A DNA stretch of 40,810 nucleotides, from contig SUTR01000014.1 in assembly GCA_015062825.1 (NCBI GenBank), positions 12,140 through 52,949 on the forward strand, given 5' to 3'. A program made the translations under genes and the position numbers. This DNA comes from Methanosphaera stadtmanae. Lineage in GTDB: Archaea; Methanobacteriota; Methanobacteria; Methanobacteriales; Methanobacteriaceae. Shown here piece by piece: positions 1 to 8,956 of this stretch. Each line of letters begins with the position of its first letter. Positions within the stretch are counted from its first letter, which is position 1. The notes below the pieces were generated by a model, which saw nothing but the letters and a program-made list of their open reading frames with translations, ran no database searches and had not been told where the DNA came from.

Positions 1-1
1 A

Positions 2-91
2 GCTACTGAAGAAGAAGCTACTGAAGAAGAAGCTACTGAAGAAGAAGCTACTGAAGAAGAAGCTACTGAAGAAGAAGCTACTGAAGAAGAA
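2..91 (+). repeat. Tandem 15-bp repeat coding for ATEEE, six copies
   Basis: The unit GCTACTGAAGAAGAA occurs six times without a mismatch and begins at the window edge, so the array may be longer. Each unit encodes Ala-Thr-Glu-Glu-Glu in frame with the coiled-coil gene. Perfect identity, including synonymous positions, indicates recent slippage-type expansion. Confidence 0.95.
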
Positions 92-1051
92 GTTGTTGAA
101 GATGCTGAAGCTGAGGAAGAAGTTGAAGCTGAAGAAGAATCTGTTGAAGAAGCTGAAGCTGAGGATGCTGATGTTGAAGAAGAAGCTGCTGAAGCTGAAG
201 AAGAAAAACCAGAAATTGATCTTTCAAAACTAAACTTCAACCAATTACTATCAGTTAAAAGAGAGTTAGAAGATGAGTTAACAGCTCTTAAAAACGAAAG
301 AGATGAAATGAATGAAAACACTAAAACATTCAGACAAGAAAGAGATGAATTAAACCAAAAACTCAAAGACACTCTCCAAATAGCATTAGATAAAAGAAAT
401 GAAAGAGACGAAATCAACAAACAAGTTCATGAAAACAAAGAATTAAGAAATGAATGTAATGAAGAACTTAAAAAAGTTGAATGGAACTCTGGTAAAAAAG
501 AAATAGCTAATATCCAAGCTGAAATCAACAAAATAGATAAAACTATTCAGACAAAAGTTTTAGATATTAGAAAAGAAAATGAACTTGTAAAACGTGTATC
601 TGATTTAACCAAACAACTTAAGAAAATCCAAAGTGATGAAGAAGAAGAAAAAACAGCTGATCAATTAAAAGAAAAATCAGAAAAATATCACCAAAATGTT
701 GTAGAATTATCAGATAAAGCACAAGTTGTACATGAAGAAATGATAGAATACTTCAACCAAATTGATGGAATAAGAGAAGAAGCAGATGCAAAACATCAAG
801 ACTTCATTAACTCCAGAAAAGCTGCAACAGCTAAACATGAAGAAGTTAAAGCTAAATTATCTGAAATCAGAAAAGTTAACAAATTCATGGATCAAGCTAA
901 ATCTAAATCAAGAGGTAGAAAATCAGAAAATAAACATGATGATGATACCAAAGAAAAAGAAGCAGCTGAAGAAATATTCCAAAAATTCAAAGATGGTAAA
1001 AAATTAACTACTGATGAATTCTTATTATTACAGAAATACAACATCATGTAG
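2..1051 (+). CDS. Archaeal coiled-coil protein, 5'-truncated by window edge
   Basis: The frame is open from base 2 to the TAG at 1051 (349 residues visible), so the true start lies outside the window. The N-terminal third is extremely acidic: six ATEEE pentapeptides, then more Glu/Ala/Val-rich sequence up to about residue 75. After a short KPEIDLSKLNFNQ segment comes a long, highly charged heptad-like coiled coil (about residues 85-300) and a Lys/Glu-rich tail ending in a KKLTTDEFLLLQKYNIM-type segment. The body resembles the uncharacterised archaeal coiled-coil family (COG1340), sometimes annotated as phosphoserine phosphatase without catalytic motifs; none are visible here. The first in-frame ATG is at 308, but the reading frame and composition clearly continue upstream of it. 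The function is unknown; a scaffold or structural role is inference only. Confidence 0.8.
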   Translation, partial: ATEEEATEEEATEEEATEEEATEEEATEEEVVEDAEAEEEVEAEEESVEEAEAEDADVEEEAAEAEEEKPEIDLSKLNFNQLLSVKRELEDELTALKNERDEMNENTKTFRQERDELNQKLKDTLQIALDKRNERDEINKQVHENKELRNECNEELKKVEWNSGKKEIANIQAEINKIDKTIQTKVLDIRKENELVKRVSDLTKQLKKIQSDEEEEKTADQLKEKSEKYHQNVVELSDKAQVVHEEMIEYFNQIDGIREEADAKHQDFINSRKAATAKHEEVKAKLSEIRKVNKFMDQAKSKSRGRKSENKHDDDTKEKEAAEEIFQKFKDGKKLTTDEFLLLQKYNIM

Positions 1052-1103
1052 ATTTTTACATTTTTTTCTTTTTCATAAAATATTTGATATGATAAATGGG
1101 GTT

Positions 1104-1139
1104 ACCAGTATATTTATACTGGTTTATATCATATATTTT
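1104..1139 (+). terminator. Hairpin and T-rich tract after the coiled-coil gene
   Basis: ACCAGTATA at 1104-1112 pairs perfectly with TATACTGGT at 1115-1123 across a two-base loop, followed by AT-rich sequence ending in six Ts. It lies between the convergent coiled-coil gene and rad50 and could serve both strands. T-runs directly after the stop codon (1055-1073) are a further archaeal-type termination signal. Confidence 0.55.
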
Positions 1140-1253
1140 TTATAACCCTAACACTTTAATAATTAATTTTTTTTTAAATCTTGAACTATTTTTAATAAAC
1201 AAATCTATTTTAACAGTTAATATTACAAAAAAGAGAATAAGTTGAAATAATAG

Positions 1254-3968
1254 TTAATTATTTGAACTTACGGAGGATATTCCATTATCTTTGGATATTG
1301 TTATAATGTTATTGGATATTCCTAATAATTCATTATCATGTGTTATGACAATCATTTGTGGTGCAATATTTGCTTCACTTAATATTTCAACAAGTTGTCC
1401 CCGTCTGTCTTCATCAAGATGGATAGTAGGTTCATCAAGTATCAGCAGGTCTGTTTTTGTATCTTCAATCACTTTTGCTATGGCCAATCTCAATGATAAT
1501 GCTATGATTATTTTTTCTCCACCACTTAGTAATTGTAATGGTATGACTTCGTTGTCATTGTTGTATATTGTCATATTGTATTCATCATCAAGCTCAATGT
1601 CTTTGTATCCAAATCCGAATGCATCGAATATTTCTTTTGTTTTACTTTCGATACGTGGTTTTGCCTGATGTCTTAATTCTTTTTGAACTCCATCCTTGCC
1701 ATATAAGTCTCTGATATGTTCTAGTAGTTTAATGTAATCTTTGATATGTTCTTGTTTTTGGGATATTTGGGTGTATTCTTTCATTTTATTTTCTAATTCA
1801 TCTATTTTATTTTTAAGATGTTTAAGGTCATTTTCTTTTTTGACATGGTCTTCTTTCATTCTTTCCAATTCTTTAGTTGATGATGTATATTCTTCATTTA
1901 TTTTTTTGTAATATTCCTCATCAAATCCTAATTCTTGAAGTTCCTTCTTATAATTATCTAGTTGATTGTTCCATTGTGTTAAATTATCATTGCTTTTTTT
2001 AAGATTTTCAACTACTGATTCTTTGGTACTGAGTATTCCCTTGTTTTTTTCAACTTTACTTTTAACATCATTTAAATATTTTATTTCTTGTTCAAGATTA
2101 TCTACCGGACGGAATTTTGATTGAAGTGTAATCATCATATTTTTCAGGTCATCTTGTTTACCTTCAATATCACTTCTTTGTTTATTTAAAAGATCTTCAT
2201 CATAGTCCTTCAATATACTTGTTGCAGTTTTATATTTTTCATAATCTTCAGTTAACTCTTTAATATTCTTTTCCAGATTATCTAATTGTGCACTTATCTT
2301 TTCAAATTCTTCTTGAATGTTATCATAATCTTCTAATTCTTTGCTTAAATTTTTGGTGGTAGTTGATAAATCCTTAAATTTAGCATAGGATGTTGTTAAT
2401 TCTTCTAATGCTATTGTGTTTATCTTATCAATTTTTGCATCAAGTGTATTTATTTCCAGAATATGCTTTTGATTTTCTTCATTTAACAGTTTAATATTCT
2501 TTTCATTCTCTTCTATATCTTGATGATATTTTTCTGATAATTCCTTATGTTTGTCTTCACTAATATCTGATTGACATATTGGACATGTATTTTCTGTTTT
2601 TTCAAGTTCTCTTAATGATTTCTGAGTACTATTTATAGTAGTTTTGAATGAACTTATCTTTGCATTGTTTTCATGGATTGTTTTATTAATATCTTCTTTT
2701 TCTTTCTGATACTTGTTTAATTGCTCATTCATTTCATTTTTTACTTCATCTGCATTATTTAAATTCTTTTCTAATATCTTCTGTGCATTAGACACAATAT
2801 TTCTAACATTGGTGAAGTTTTTATCTTTTTTATTTTCATATTCTTTCAGTTGTTCCTTTTTCAAATCCAATGATTGTTTTTGTTTAGTTATCTCTTCTTT
2901 TTGTTTTCTATAATCATCTAATGAATCTATGTTTTCATTATATCTATTGTAACTATCTTTAGTATTCTTTAGGATATCTTTTTGTTGATTTATCTTATCA
3001 ATATTTTCAACAATACTTCTTAATTGGTACTTGTTCTTATCATATTCCTGTTTTTTATGCATCAATTCTTCCATATAATCCAATGGTTTAATTTTCTTCT
3101 CATATTCCTTATTTTCTTCTTCTAATGATTCTATGCTTTTTAAATTTTTTTCTATTTCTATCTTATTTTTTTCTTCATTTTGAATGTTTGAATTAATGTT
3201 ATTTATATGGGATTTGTATTCAATGTATTTATTTTCCTTTTTCCGCAGTAATTCTAATTCGGTTGCTTTATCTTCATTAGCTTTTTGCTTATTGTTAATA
3301 TTATTTTTTTCTTTTTCTACTTCTTCTTCATACTTTTTAATATTTTCTTCAGTTTCCCGTTTTTCTTGTTCATCCTTCTGTTTATTTGACAATTGCTTTT
3401 CGTTAAATTCATGTTCTATCTGATATTTTTGGATTAAATTCTTCATGTTCTCCCATGATTTTTGTAGGTTATCAATATTTAATAACTTTGCAATTAATGC
3501 TTTTCTTTCACCAGCACTCTTATCAATCAATGCAGTTATTTCTCCTTGTCTAATGTACACTGCATTAAGGTAGGATGTTTTGTCAACACCAAGTATTTGT
3601 TCTATTTCTTTAGTAACTACTGTGTCTCCCTTGATTAATAATCCACTGTTGTCTTCTTTTATTTCACGAAGTTCAGCAATATTTTGAGTACCTCTTTTTC
3701 CTCTACTTAATCTGTATTCCTTTCCATCATGGTTGAAGTAGACAATTACTTTCATCTCTTTAATAATATCAGTATCATCAGTTCGTTTACGGATTACTTC
3801 ATTTATTTTTCCATCAAACTCTTTGAATAATGCATAGCTTATTGCTTCAAGAATTGTTGATTTACCTGCACCATTTGAACCTATTATAAGAGATATTCCA
3901 TTGTCCAAGTTTATTGTTGAATCCTTATGTGATTTGAAGTTTTTTAGAATTATCTTATTAATTATCAT
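1254..3968 (-). CDS. rad50: DNA double-strand break repair ATPase Rad50
   Basis: SMC-like ATPase that, with Mre11, binds and processes DNA double-strand ends. The 904-residue length is normal for archaeal Rad50. The N-terminal half-ATPase carries Walker A GSNGAGKST (residues 30-38). Two long coiled-coil arms flank a zinc hook, CPIC (Cys462 and Cys465), which dimerises Rad50 through a shared zinc ion. The C-terminal half-ATPase carries the signature LSGGEK (from residue 814), Walker B LLILDEPT (Asp845, Glu846) and a D-loop-type HLDED. The ATG lies three bases after the mre11 stop, and its GGAG ribosome site is inside mre11, so the two are translationally linked. It is the last gene of the nurA-herA-mre11-rad50 operon. 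Confidence 0.97.
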   Translation of the reverse strand: MIINKIILKNFKSHKDSTINLDNGISLIIGSNGAGKSTILEAISYALFKEFDGKINEVIRKRTDDTDIIKEMKVIVYFNHDGKEYRLSRGKRGTQNIAELREIKEDNSGLLIKGDTVVTKEIEQILGVDKTSYLNAVYIRQGEITALIDKSAGERKALIAKLLNIDNLQKSWENMKNLIQKYQIEHEFNEKQLSNKQKDEQEKRETEENIKKYEEEVEKEKNNINNKQKANEDKATELELLRKKENKYIEYKSHINNINSNIQNEEKNKIEIEKNLKSIESLEEENKEYEKKIKPLDYMEELMHKKQEYDKNKYQLRSIVENIDKINQQKDILKNTKDSYNRYNENIDSLDDYRKQKEEITKQKQSLDLKKEQLKEYENKKDKNFTNVRNIVSNAQKILEKNLNNADEVKNEMNEQLNKYQKEKEDINKTIHENNAKISSFKTTINSTQKSLRELEKTENTCPICQSDISEDKHKELSEKYHQDIEENEKNIKLLNEENQKHILEINTLDAKIDKINTIALEELTTSYAKFKDLSTTTKNLSKELEDYDNIQEEFEKISAQLDNLEKNIKELTEDYEKYKTATSILKDYDEDLLNKQRSDIEGKQDDLKNMMITLQSKFRPVDNLEQEIKYLNDVKSKVEKNKGILSTKESVVENLKKSNDNLTQWNNQLDNYKKELQELGFDEEYYKKINEEYTSSTKELERMKEDHVKKENDLKHLKNKIDELENKMKEYTQISQKQEHIKDYIKLLEHIRDLYGKDGVQKELRHQAKPRIESKTKEIFDAFGFGYKDIELDDEYNMTIYNNDNEVIPLQLLSGGEKIIIALSLRLAIAKVIEDTKTDLLILDEPTIHLDEDRRGQLVEILSEANIAPQMIVITHDNELLGISNNIITISKDNGISSVSSNN

Positions 3969-3971
3969 ATT

Positions 3972-5129
3972 CTACAACTCCATTTCATATCTTTTCTCAA
4001 AATAATTTTTACTAATTTTTAATGCTTCTTCAGGGTTTGGTATGTATAGTTGCTTGTATAGATTTAATGCCAATTTGGTAATTTCTTCATCTTCATATTT
4101 TTCCATAATTTTCTTTGCAATGATTTGTTCTGCTGTTTGTTGTTCTTCTGTTATATCTTCACCAGTTTCTGTATCTGTTGGTTCATATTTTAATTTAATT
4201 GTCAATGAATCTCTTTTTAATTTGTCATGTACTTCCTGCATTACCTCTGATCTGTCAAAATCTCCTTTTTTAACTGTTAAAAATAATAATGGCTTATTAT
4301 CTAATGCGCATATTTTTTGATATAATTTTTCGAGTTCTTCCTCAAGTACTGGGTATTCAATATCCTTTTGTATAAATTCCCTTTTCAATGGTATTTTTAC
4401 CTGTTCTACTGTTACCATTTTTTCATTTTCTTCATCAAATGTTACAATATTATATCCTTTACCATTTGTTCTATAATCCTCTAATTCATTGGCACTTCTC
4501 ATTTCTGTAGATCCAGGATAAGATAATGTTGCTTCATGAAATGAGTCAACTATCCTGTTATGTATGTGGCCCATAGCATAATAGTCAAATCCATATGGTA
4601 TTGTTTCATTGTCAAATTCTGGATTTAACTTAAAATTCTTCTCTGTTCCACCATGCAGAACTAATATCTTATATTTATATCCTTCTGCTTTGTCTTTTAT
4701 AATATTCAATGCCTTGTTAATCATTTCCTGGTTGCTTGAACCAATAAATGATATTCCACCTATGAATAATTCATCATTGTATACTGTTGTCTTATTGGGG
4801 GTTAATATATGAAAATTTTCATTTTCATATAATTCTTGAGGTATGGATGAGTCACTTCTTTGAAGCTTGTCATGATTTCCTGCAATAACATATACTGGTA
4901 TGTTGTTATTTAATAATTTCATAAAGCCTGCTTGTGCAGTTAATAATGCCTTTATTGGAGGTTTTGGCTGTTCAAACAAGTCTCCACTATGTATGATCAA
5001 ATCCATCTTTTTTTCTATCATATCATCTATGATCTTATTGAATTGTTCATAGAAGTCATTTTCACGTTCAGATAGTCCATATTGTCTATAGCCTAAGTGT
5101 GTATCTGCAAAATGTCCTATTCGTATCAT
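3972..5129 (-). CDS. mre11: DNA double-strand break repair nuclease Mre11
   Basis: Calcineurin-type metallophosphoesterase with Mn-dependent 3'-5' exonuclease and endonuclease activity at DNA ends, partner of Rad50. All five phosphoesterase motifs are visible: FADTHLG (Asp9, His11), SGD (Asp50), GNHD (Asn85, His86), LHGG (His159) and GHIH (His188, His190). The C-terminal region (from about 300) is the usual variable Rad50-binding part, rich in Glu and Lys. The 385-residue length is typical. It sits 21 bases after herA and three bases before rad50, placing the complex in one transcript with NurA and HerA, as in many archaea. Confidence 0.97.
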   Translation of the reverse strand: MIRIGHFADTHLGYRQYGLSERENDFYEQFNKIIDDMIEKKMDLIIHSGDLFEQPKPPIKALLTAQAGFMKLLNNNIPVYVIAGNHDKLQRSDSSIPQELYENENFHILTPNKTTVYNDELFIGGISFIGSSNQEMINKALNIIKDKAEGYKYKILVLHGGTEKNFKLNPEFDNETIPYGFDYYAMGHIHNRIVDSFHEATLSYPGSTEMRSANELEDYRTNGKGYNIVTFDEENEKMVTVEQVKIPLKREFIQKDIEYPVLEEELEKLYQKICALDNKPLLFLTVKKGDFDRSEVMQEVHDKLKRDSLTIKLKYEPTDTETGEDITEEQQTAEQIIAKKIMEKYEDEEITKLALNLYKQLYIPNPEEALKISKNYFEKRYEMEL

Positions 5130-5150
5130 CTTAATTCACTTCATAAATTT

Positions 5151-6674
5151 TTATGCAAGTCGCATTATGTCATCAAAATCTTCTTCATCCTGTTGTTCTT
5201 TTTCTTCTTTTAATGAAGACCATATACCTACAATATCCAGGTCACTACCAACGCTTTTTCCCTTGAATTCATCAATCTTTACCATTGTAGGTATCTTTAC
5301 CATCTGTCCAAGAACTATTGCCTCTCCTATGTTTAATGATGGCAATTGTTGTAGAAGGTCATTACTTAGACTTTCGCTACTGTTTTGCACATGCTTCTGA
5401 TCACCAGGCTCTACAAGCCTTAATATGATGAGGTTGTTTACCTGGCTTAATGCTCCGCTATCTAATGATTTAGGACTTTGACTTACAAGACATAATCCTA
5501 CACCGAATTTTCTTCCTTCACGTGCAATTTGACCAATTGTTCCTTTTGATTTGGTATTTATTGAATGGGATGCTAGCATATGTGCTTCTTCAACCACACA
5601 AAATACTGGGAAATCCAATGTTTTTGCATTGTTGTTGCTTCCTTCTACAACATTTTTTCTACGTTGGAGTATGTTTCTTAGCATATGATTAACCAGTATG
5701 TCAGTTGCGGTTTCATTCAATGAACCTAAACTTATTATATTTACCTTGCCTGGTATAATATTATCTACCATATCCGTTGTATCCGTCTGGAATATCTTAT
5801 GATATTTTTTAGTCATATCCTCTAGCTTAAAGAGTACCTGTTGGCATGCTTCAATATGTTTTTTCATGGTTGAATCTTCTTCAGCTTCATATTTCTGAAT
5901 TTGTGATTGGATATAGAATATCATATTATCTATAAACTGATATTCAGTGCCTTTTTCATCTAAATCTCTTGCATATTCATATGCTTTTCTTAGATGTGGC
6001 AATTGATTTGTCGCACTTTCGGAGAATTTTCCAAGTTTTCTATATTCATATTCGGATAGGTCACGTGGATTTATCTTTGATGGTATTATATGTGTTTGAC
6101 CATTTTTAAATTCAGTCTTTGAATATTCGGAGTGCATATCATATACCACTATTGTACCGCCTATTCTGAGTAGTTCATCAATTATTACACTAGTGGTATT
6201 AGATTTTCCTGCACCTGTCATTGCAAGTATTGCAAGGTGTCGTGATACCATTTTGTTAACGTCTAGTTTAACAGCTACATCTTCCTGGTTTAGTAATGTT
6301 CCTATTTTAATACCCTGGTTATCCTTTTCAAATATGCTTTTTAATAAGTGGGAGTCGGCCTTCATTACTTGTGTTCCCGGTGGTGCTGGTGTTCGTGGTA
6401 TGATGAGTTTGTCCTTATCTCCAAGTATTGTTATTGTTCCACGTATATAATGGTCCATATCTCCTTCCAGTTCTAGTATTTTGGCTATGGTCTCGGGGTT
6501 AAGTAAATCTTCACCTAAGGTTGTACTTCCTCTAAAGAGCGTATCTATCATTCCAAGTATTGTTTTTCCACCATATTCAAGGTATACATATTCTCCTACT
6601 GCAGGGGTTGTTTTTGATATGAACTCTACTTTGTAGGGTGTTGTTTCACCTATACATCTTCCTATTTCCATCAT
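5151..6674 (-). CDS. herA: DNA end-resection helicase/translocase HerA
   Basis: Hexameric FtsK/HerA-family ATPase that works with NurA to resect DNA ends after Mre11-Rad50. Numbering from the longest frame (GTG at 6683), an N-terminal HAS-barrel region (about 1-100) is followed by Walker A MTGAGKS (155-161), Walker B VVEEAH (363-368) and a downstream REGRKFGVG segment (388-396) with conserved arginines. The ATG at 6674 is chosen because an AGTGAT ribosome site lies four bases upstream, whereas the GTG at 6683 has only a weak site. The stop of nurA is 15 bases upstream. The chain is about 507 residues, normal for the family. Confidence 0.96.
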   Translation of the reverse strand: MMEIGRCIGETTPYKVEFISKTTPAVGEYVYLEYGGKTILGMIDTLFRGSTTLGEDLLNPETIAKILELEGDMDHYIRGTITILGDKDKLIIPRTPAPPGTQVMKADSHLLKSIFEKDNQGIKIGTLLNQEDVAVKLDVNKMVSRHLAILAMTGAGKSNTTSVIIDELLRIGGTIVVYDMHSEYSKTEFKNGQTHIIPSKINPRDLSEYEYRKLGKFSESATNQLPHLRKAYEYARDLDEKGTEYQFIDNMIFYIQSQIQKYEAEEDSTMKKHIEACQQVLFKLEDMTKKYHKIFQTDTTDMVDNIIPGKVNIISLGSLNETATDILVNHMLRNILQRRKNVVEGSNNNAKTLDFPVFCVVEEAHMLASHSINTKSKGTIGQIAREGRKFGVGLCLVSQSPKSLDSGALSQVNNLIILRLVEPGDQKHVQNSSESLSNDLLQQLPSLNIGEAIVLGQMVKIPTMVKIDEFKGKSVGSDLDIVGIWSSLKEEKEQQDEEDFDDIMRLA

Positions 6675-6689
6675 TTTTATCACTTTCTT

Positions 6690-7871
6690 CTATAACATGT
6701 CGCGTCCTGTTTTTTCGCCATTTTCTCTTATTGTTGTGAATTTGTTTATTATACGTTCAACGTCTTTGTTTTTTATTACTACTTCATTATGGATTTTCTT
6801 TAGTATGTGAGGATATCCTTCTGTACATGATGTTGAAATGTCATCAAGTATTGATTTAATATTTTTCATGATATCTTCTGCTTCTTTATTATCTATTGCA
6901 GGAATTTCTATTTTCAATACATTTCTTCTATCCTTAAATCGTGCAAATAATGTTATGAAATTATAATGGGGTATTTCATCGTTATATAATGGATAGTTTA
7001 ATGGTCTTTTAAATGTATCATCCACTGTAATAATTGTTTTTACTTCCTTTGTATGTTTTGGGTTTGTATATCCTGATTCAGTAGTCACATAGTCCAGTAC
7101 TGCTGCATCAGGTATTTGTTCATTAAAGAAGCGTCTGGTTGTACTTGTCTTTGATATGCCTATTATCTTTCCATGATAATATTTTATCAGATGTCTTATG
7201 CATGCCAGTAGTTCAAGTTGTTCATAGTATTCAATTACATCATATTCAATGTCTTTAAACGTTTTCTCTGAATCTTTTTCTTCTAGCATTTTTGTTATAT
7301 TGTTATAGAGTATTCCTTTTATATTAGGATATTTTAATTCTACTTTAAAGTCTCCCTTGATTAAATCATCTTCAAAGGACATTATCTGTCCTTTAAGTAA
7401 TCTTTCTACTGATACGTCAAGTTCATTTGTAATCCTGAAATTTTGTAATTTTCCTAGAACAGAACCGTCCATGTATATGTAATCTATTTTATCAGGATAT
7501 TTTTGCAGAGTTTTTATCGTGCTTTTATATTCGAGTATGTCCATCTGTCTGCTTAGAGTTTTATTGAGTCTTTGTGATTGTGTTGTAGGCAATGTGAGTA
7601 TGTCTGATCCTTCATATTCCTTTAGTAAATTATTTTCTTTTGAGACGATTGTTTTACTTCCAATGACATATATAAAGCAGGACATGAATTTTTTTGAATT
7701 TTGACTTCCATCTGTAGCTATGAATGTTTTTGTCTGTTTTTCTGGCTTAAATGGATATTTATTATAATCTTCCAGAACATTTTCTACATCGATGTCCTTA
7801 TGTAACTGATTGAATATTTCAGTAATCTCTTGCTTTTTTTCAATACTTTTTAAGTATAATGATTCTAACAT
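6690..7871 (-). CDS. nurA: DNA end-resection nuclease NurA
   Basis: RNase H-like 5'-3' nuclease partner of HerA. Conserved metal-binding acidic positions are visible in ATDGSQ (Asp54) and YMDGSV (Asp136). A C-terminal VDDTFKRP...EIPHYNF segment carries the His/Asp residues typical of the family. At 393 residues it is within the family range. A good ribosome site, AGGGGAGGTT, lies nine bases upstream of the ATG (complement of 7881-7890). It is the first gene of the four-gene operon, so its upstream region should hold the operon promoter. Confidence 0.93.
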   Translation of the reverse strand: MLESLYLKSIEKKQEITEIFNQLHKDIDVENVLEDYNKYPFKPEKQTKTFIATDGSQNSKKFMSCFIYVIGSKTIVSKENNLLKEYEGSDILTLPTTQSQRLNKTLSRQMDILEYKSTIKTLQKYPDKIDYIYMDGSVLGKLQNFRITNELDVSVERLLKGQIMSFEDDLIKGDFKVELKYPNIKGILYNNITKMLEEKDSEKTFKDIEYDVIEYYEQLELLACIRHLIKYYHGKIIGISKTSTTRRFFNEQIPDAAVLDYVTTESGYTNPKHTKEVKTIITVDDTFKRPLNYPLYNDEIPHYNFITLFARFKDRRNVLKIEIPAIDNKEAEDIMKNIKSILDDISTSCTEGYPHILKKIHNEVVIKNKDVERIINKFTTIRENGEKTGRDML

Positions 7872-8289
7872 TTATTTTAGAACCTCCCCTTAGTTTTATA
7901 CTTTAGTATTTTTTACTTTTTTTTGAATTATTGTATTATGTATATTATTATATATTTTGGATTTTTTTAATTTTATTAATTATCTGATACTTTTTATGGT
8001 ATCATAATGAATTTGGAATTATTAAATTCAAATATATTAATATATTATTCCCCATAATATAATATTCAAATTTTATTATTTTTTAGTATAAGCTCTATTT
8101 TATACTATATTTTTCAAGTCATATCTTTCGATATTTTATTGTAACAATTAATATATTTTTTATACTTTATATAATTTGGCATATTATTGTGGATATTTCT
8201 CATATTGTATTATGTCTCTTGGTTATTGAAAAAATTATTATTGATGAAAAAGAAAAATAATATACATAATATTATAGGTGTTTTTTCCA
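7872..8289. promoter_or_regulatory. Divergent intergenic region with two palindromes (nurA operon / winged-helix gene)
   Basis: An AT-rich spacer between the nurA operon (-) and the small winged-helix-type gene (+). It holds two spaced palindromes: TGATAC/GTATCA with an 8-base spacer (7985-8004), and TAGTATAA/TTATACTA with an 8-base spacer (8084-8107). Both have the form of archaeal regulator operators. Many TATA-like stretches occur in this AT-rich DNA, so no single promoter can be chosen with confidence. Confidence 0.45.
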
Positions 8290-8760
8290 ATGCAAATAAT
8301 TACAAAAAATGAAAATAAAATATTACTGCTTCTTAAAAACAATAAAGATAAATATCCGGATAAAATATCCTATGAAAGAATAAAGGATATGTTGGATATA
8401 TCTGAAGTTATATTATTTGATTGTCTGGAATCATTACAGGAAAAGGAATTTATAAAGTTAGATTCTGATGAAAAACAGGTATATTATGATGATTTGGATA
8501 AGGAGATTAAAGTAGTTGAGGATAAATCTGCACTCAAGAAGTATATGCTCAACAAAACAGAAGAAGATGCATATGAAATAATACAGGATGTAATAACAAA
8601 ATATGAAGGATATGCACCAAGATATGTACTGGAGGGAGCTTTACTCTATGGAGAACTTGAATTAACACCTAAAAGAACATATAACATCATAGTATCATTA
8701 GAAAATAAGAAACTATTAAATAGGGTACTCAAAACTGATGGTGAATATTATACAATGTAA
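8290..8760 (+). CDS. Small winged-helix-type DNA-binding protein, function unknown
   Basis: The protein is 156 residues from the ATG at 8290, chosen because AGGTG at 8276-8280 is a well-spaced ribosome site; the GTG at 8278 lies inside that site. The N-terminal half (NENKILLLLKNN... DKISYERIKDMLDIS... LFDCLESLQEKEFIKLD) has the helix pattern of a winged helix. The C-terminal half (EEDAYEIIQDVITKYEGYAPRY... LELTPKRTYNIIVSLENKKLLNR) could be a second one. I do not recognise a named family. It is divergent from the nurA operon across a palindrome-bearing spacer and is followed by a hairpin, so it is probably a single-gene transcript. Control of itself or the repair operon is inference. Confidence 0.7.
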   Translation: MQIITKNENKILLLLKNNKDKYPDKISYERIKDMLDISEVILFDCLESLQEKEFIKLDSDEKQVYYDDLDKEIKVVEDKSALKKYMLNKTEEDAYEIIQDVITKYEGYAPRYVLEGALLYGELELTPKRTYNIIVSLENKKLLNRVLKTDGEYYTM

Positions 8761-8765
8761 CTGAT

Positions 8766-8786
8766 AATCCATATTTATGGATTTTT
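8766..8786 (+). terminator. Intrinsic-type terminator after the winged-helix gene
   Basis: AATCCATA (8766-8773) pairs perfectly with TATGGATT (8776-8783) over a two-base loop and runs straight into a T-tract. It begins six bases after the stop codon. Confidence 0.65.
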
Positions 8787-8956
8787 CATAACCTTCAACA
8801 TAATTTTTTTCTAATGAATATCGATTATATCATAATTTTTCTAGATAATTTCTACATCAAATCTTAACCTATAATCTTAATTACATTTAACAATATAAAT
8901 AATATATAATTATTTTTTTAATCGACTTTTTTATAAAAAATTCAGGAGTAATTATA

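Noticed and set aside
2-91. Tandem repeats as a CRISPR array
   Set aside because: Units are contiguous with no spacers and are in frame with a protein.
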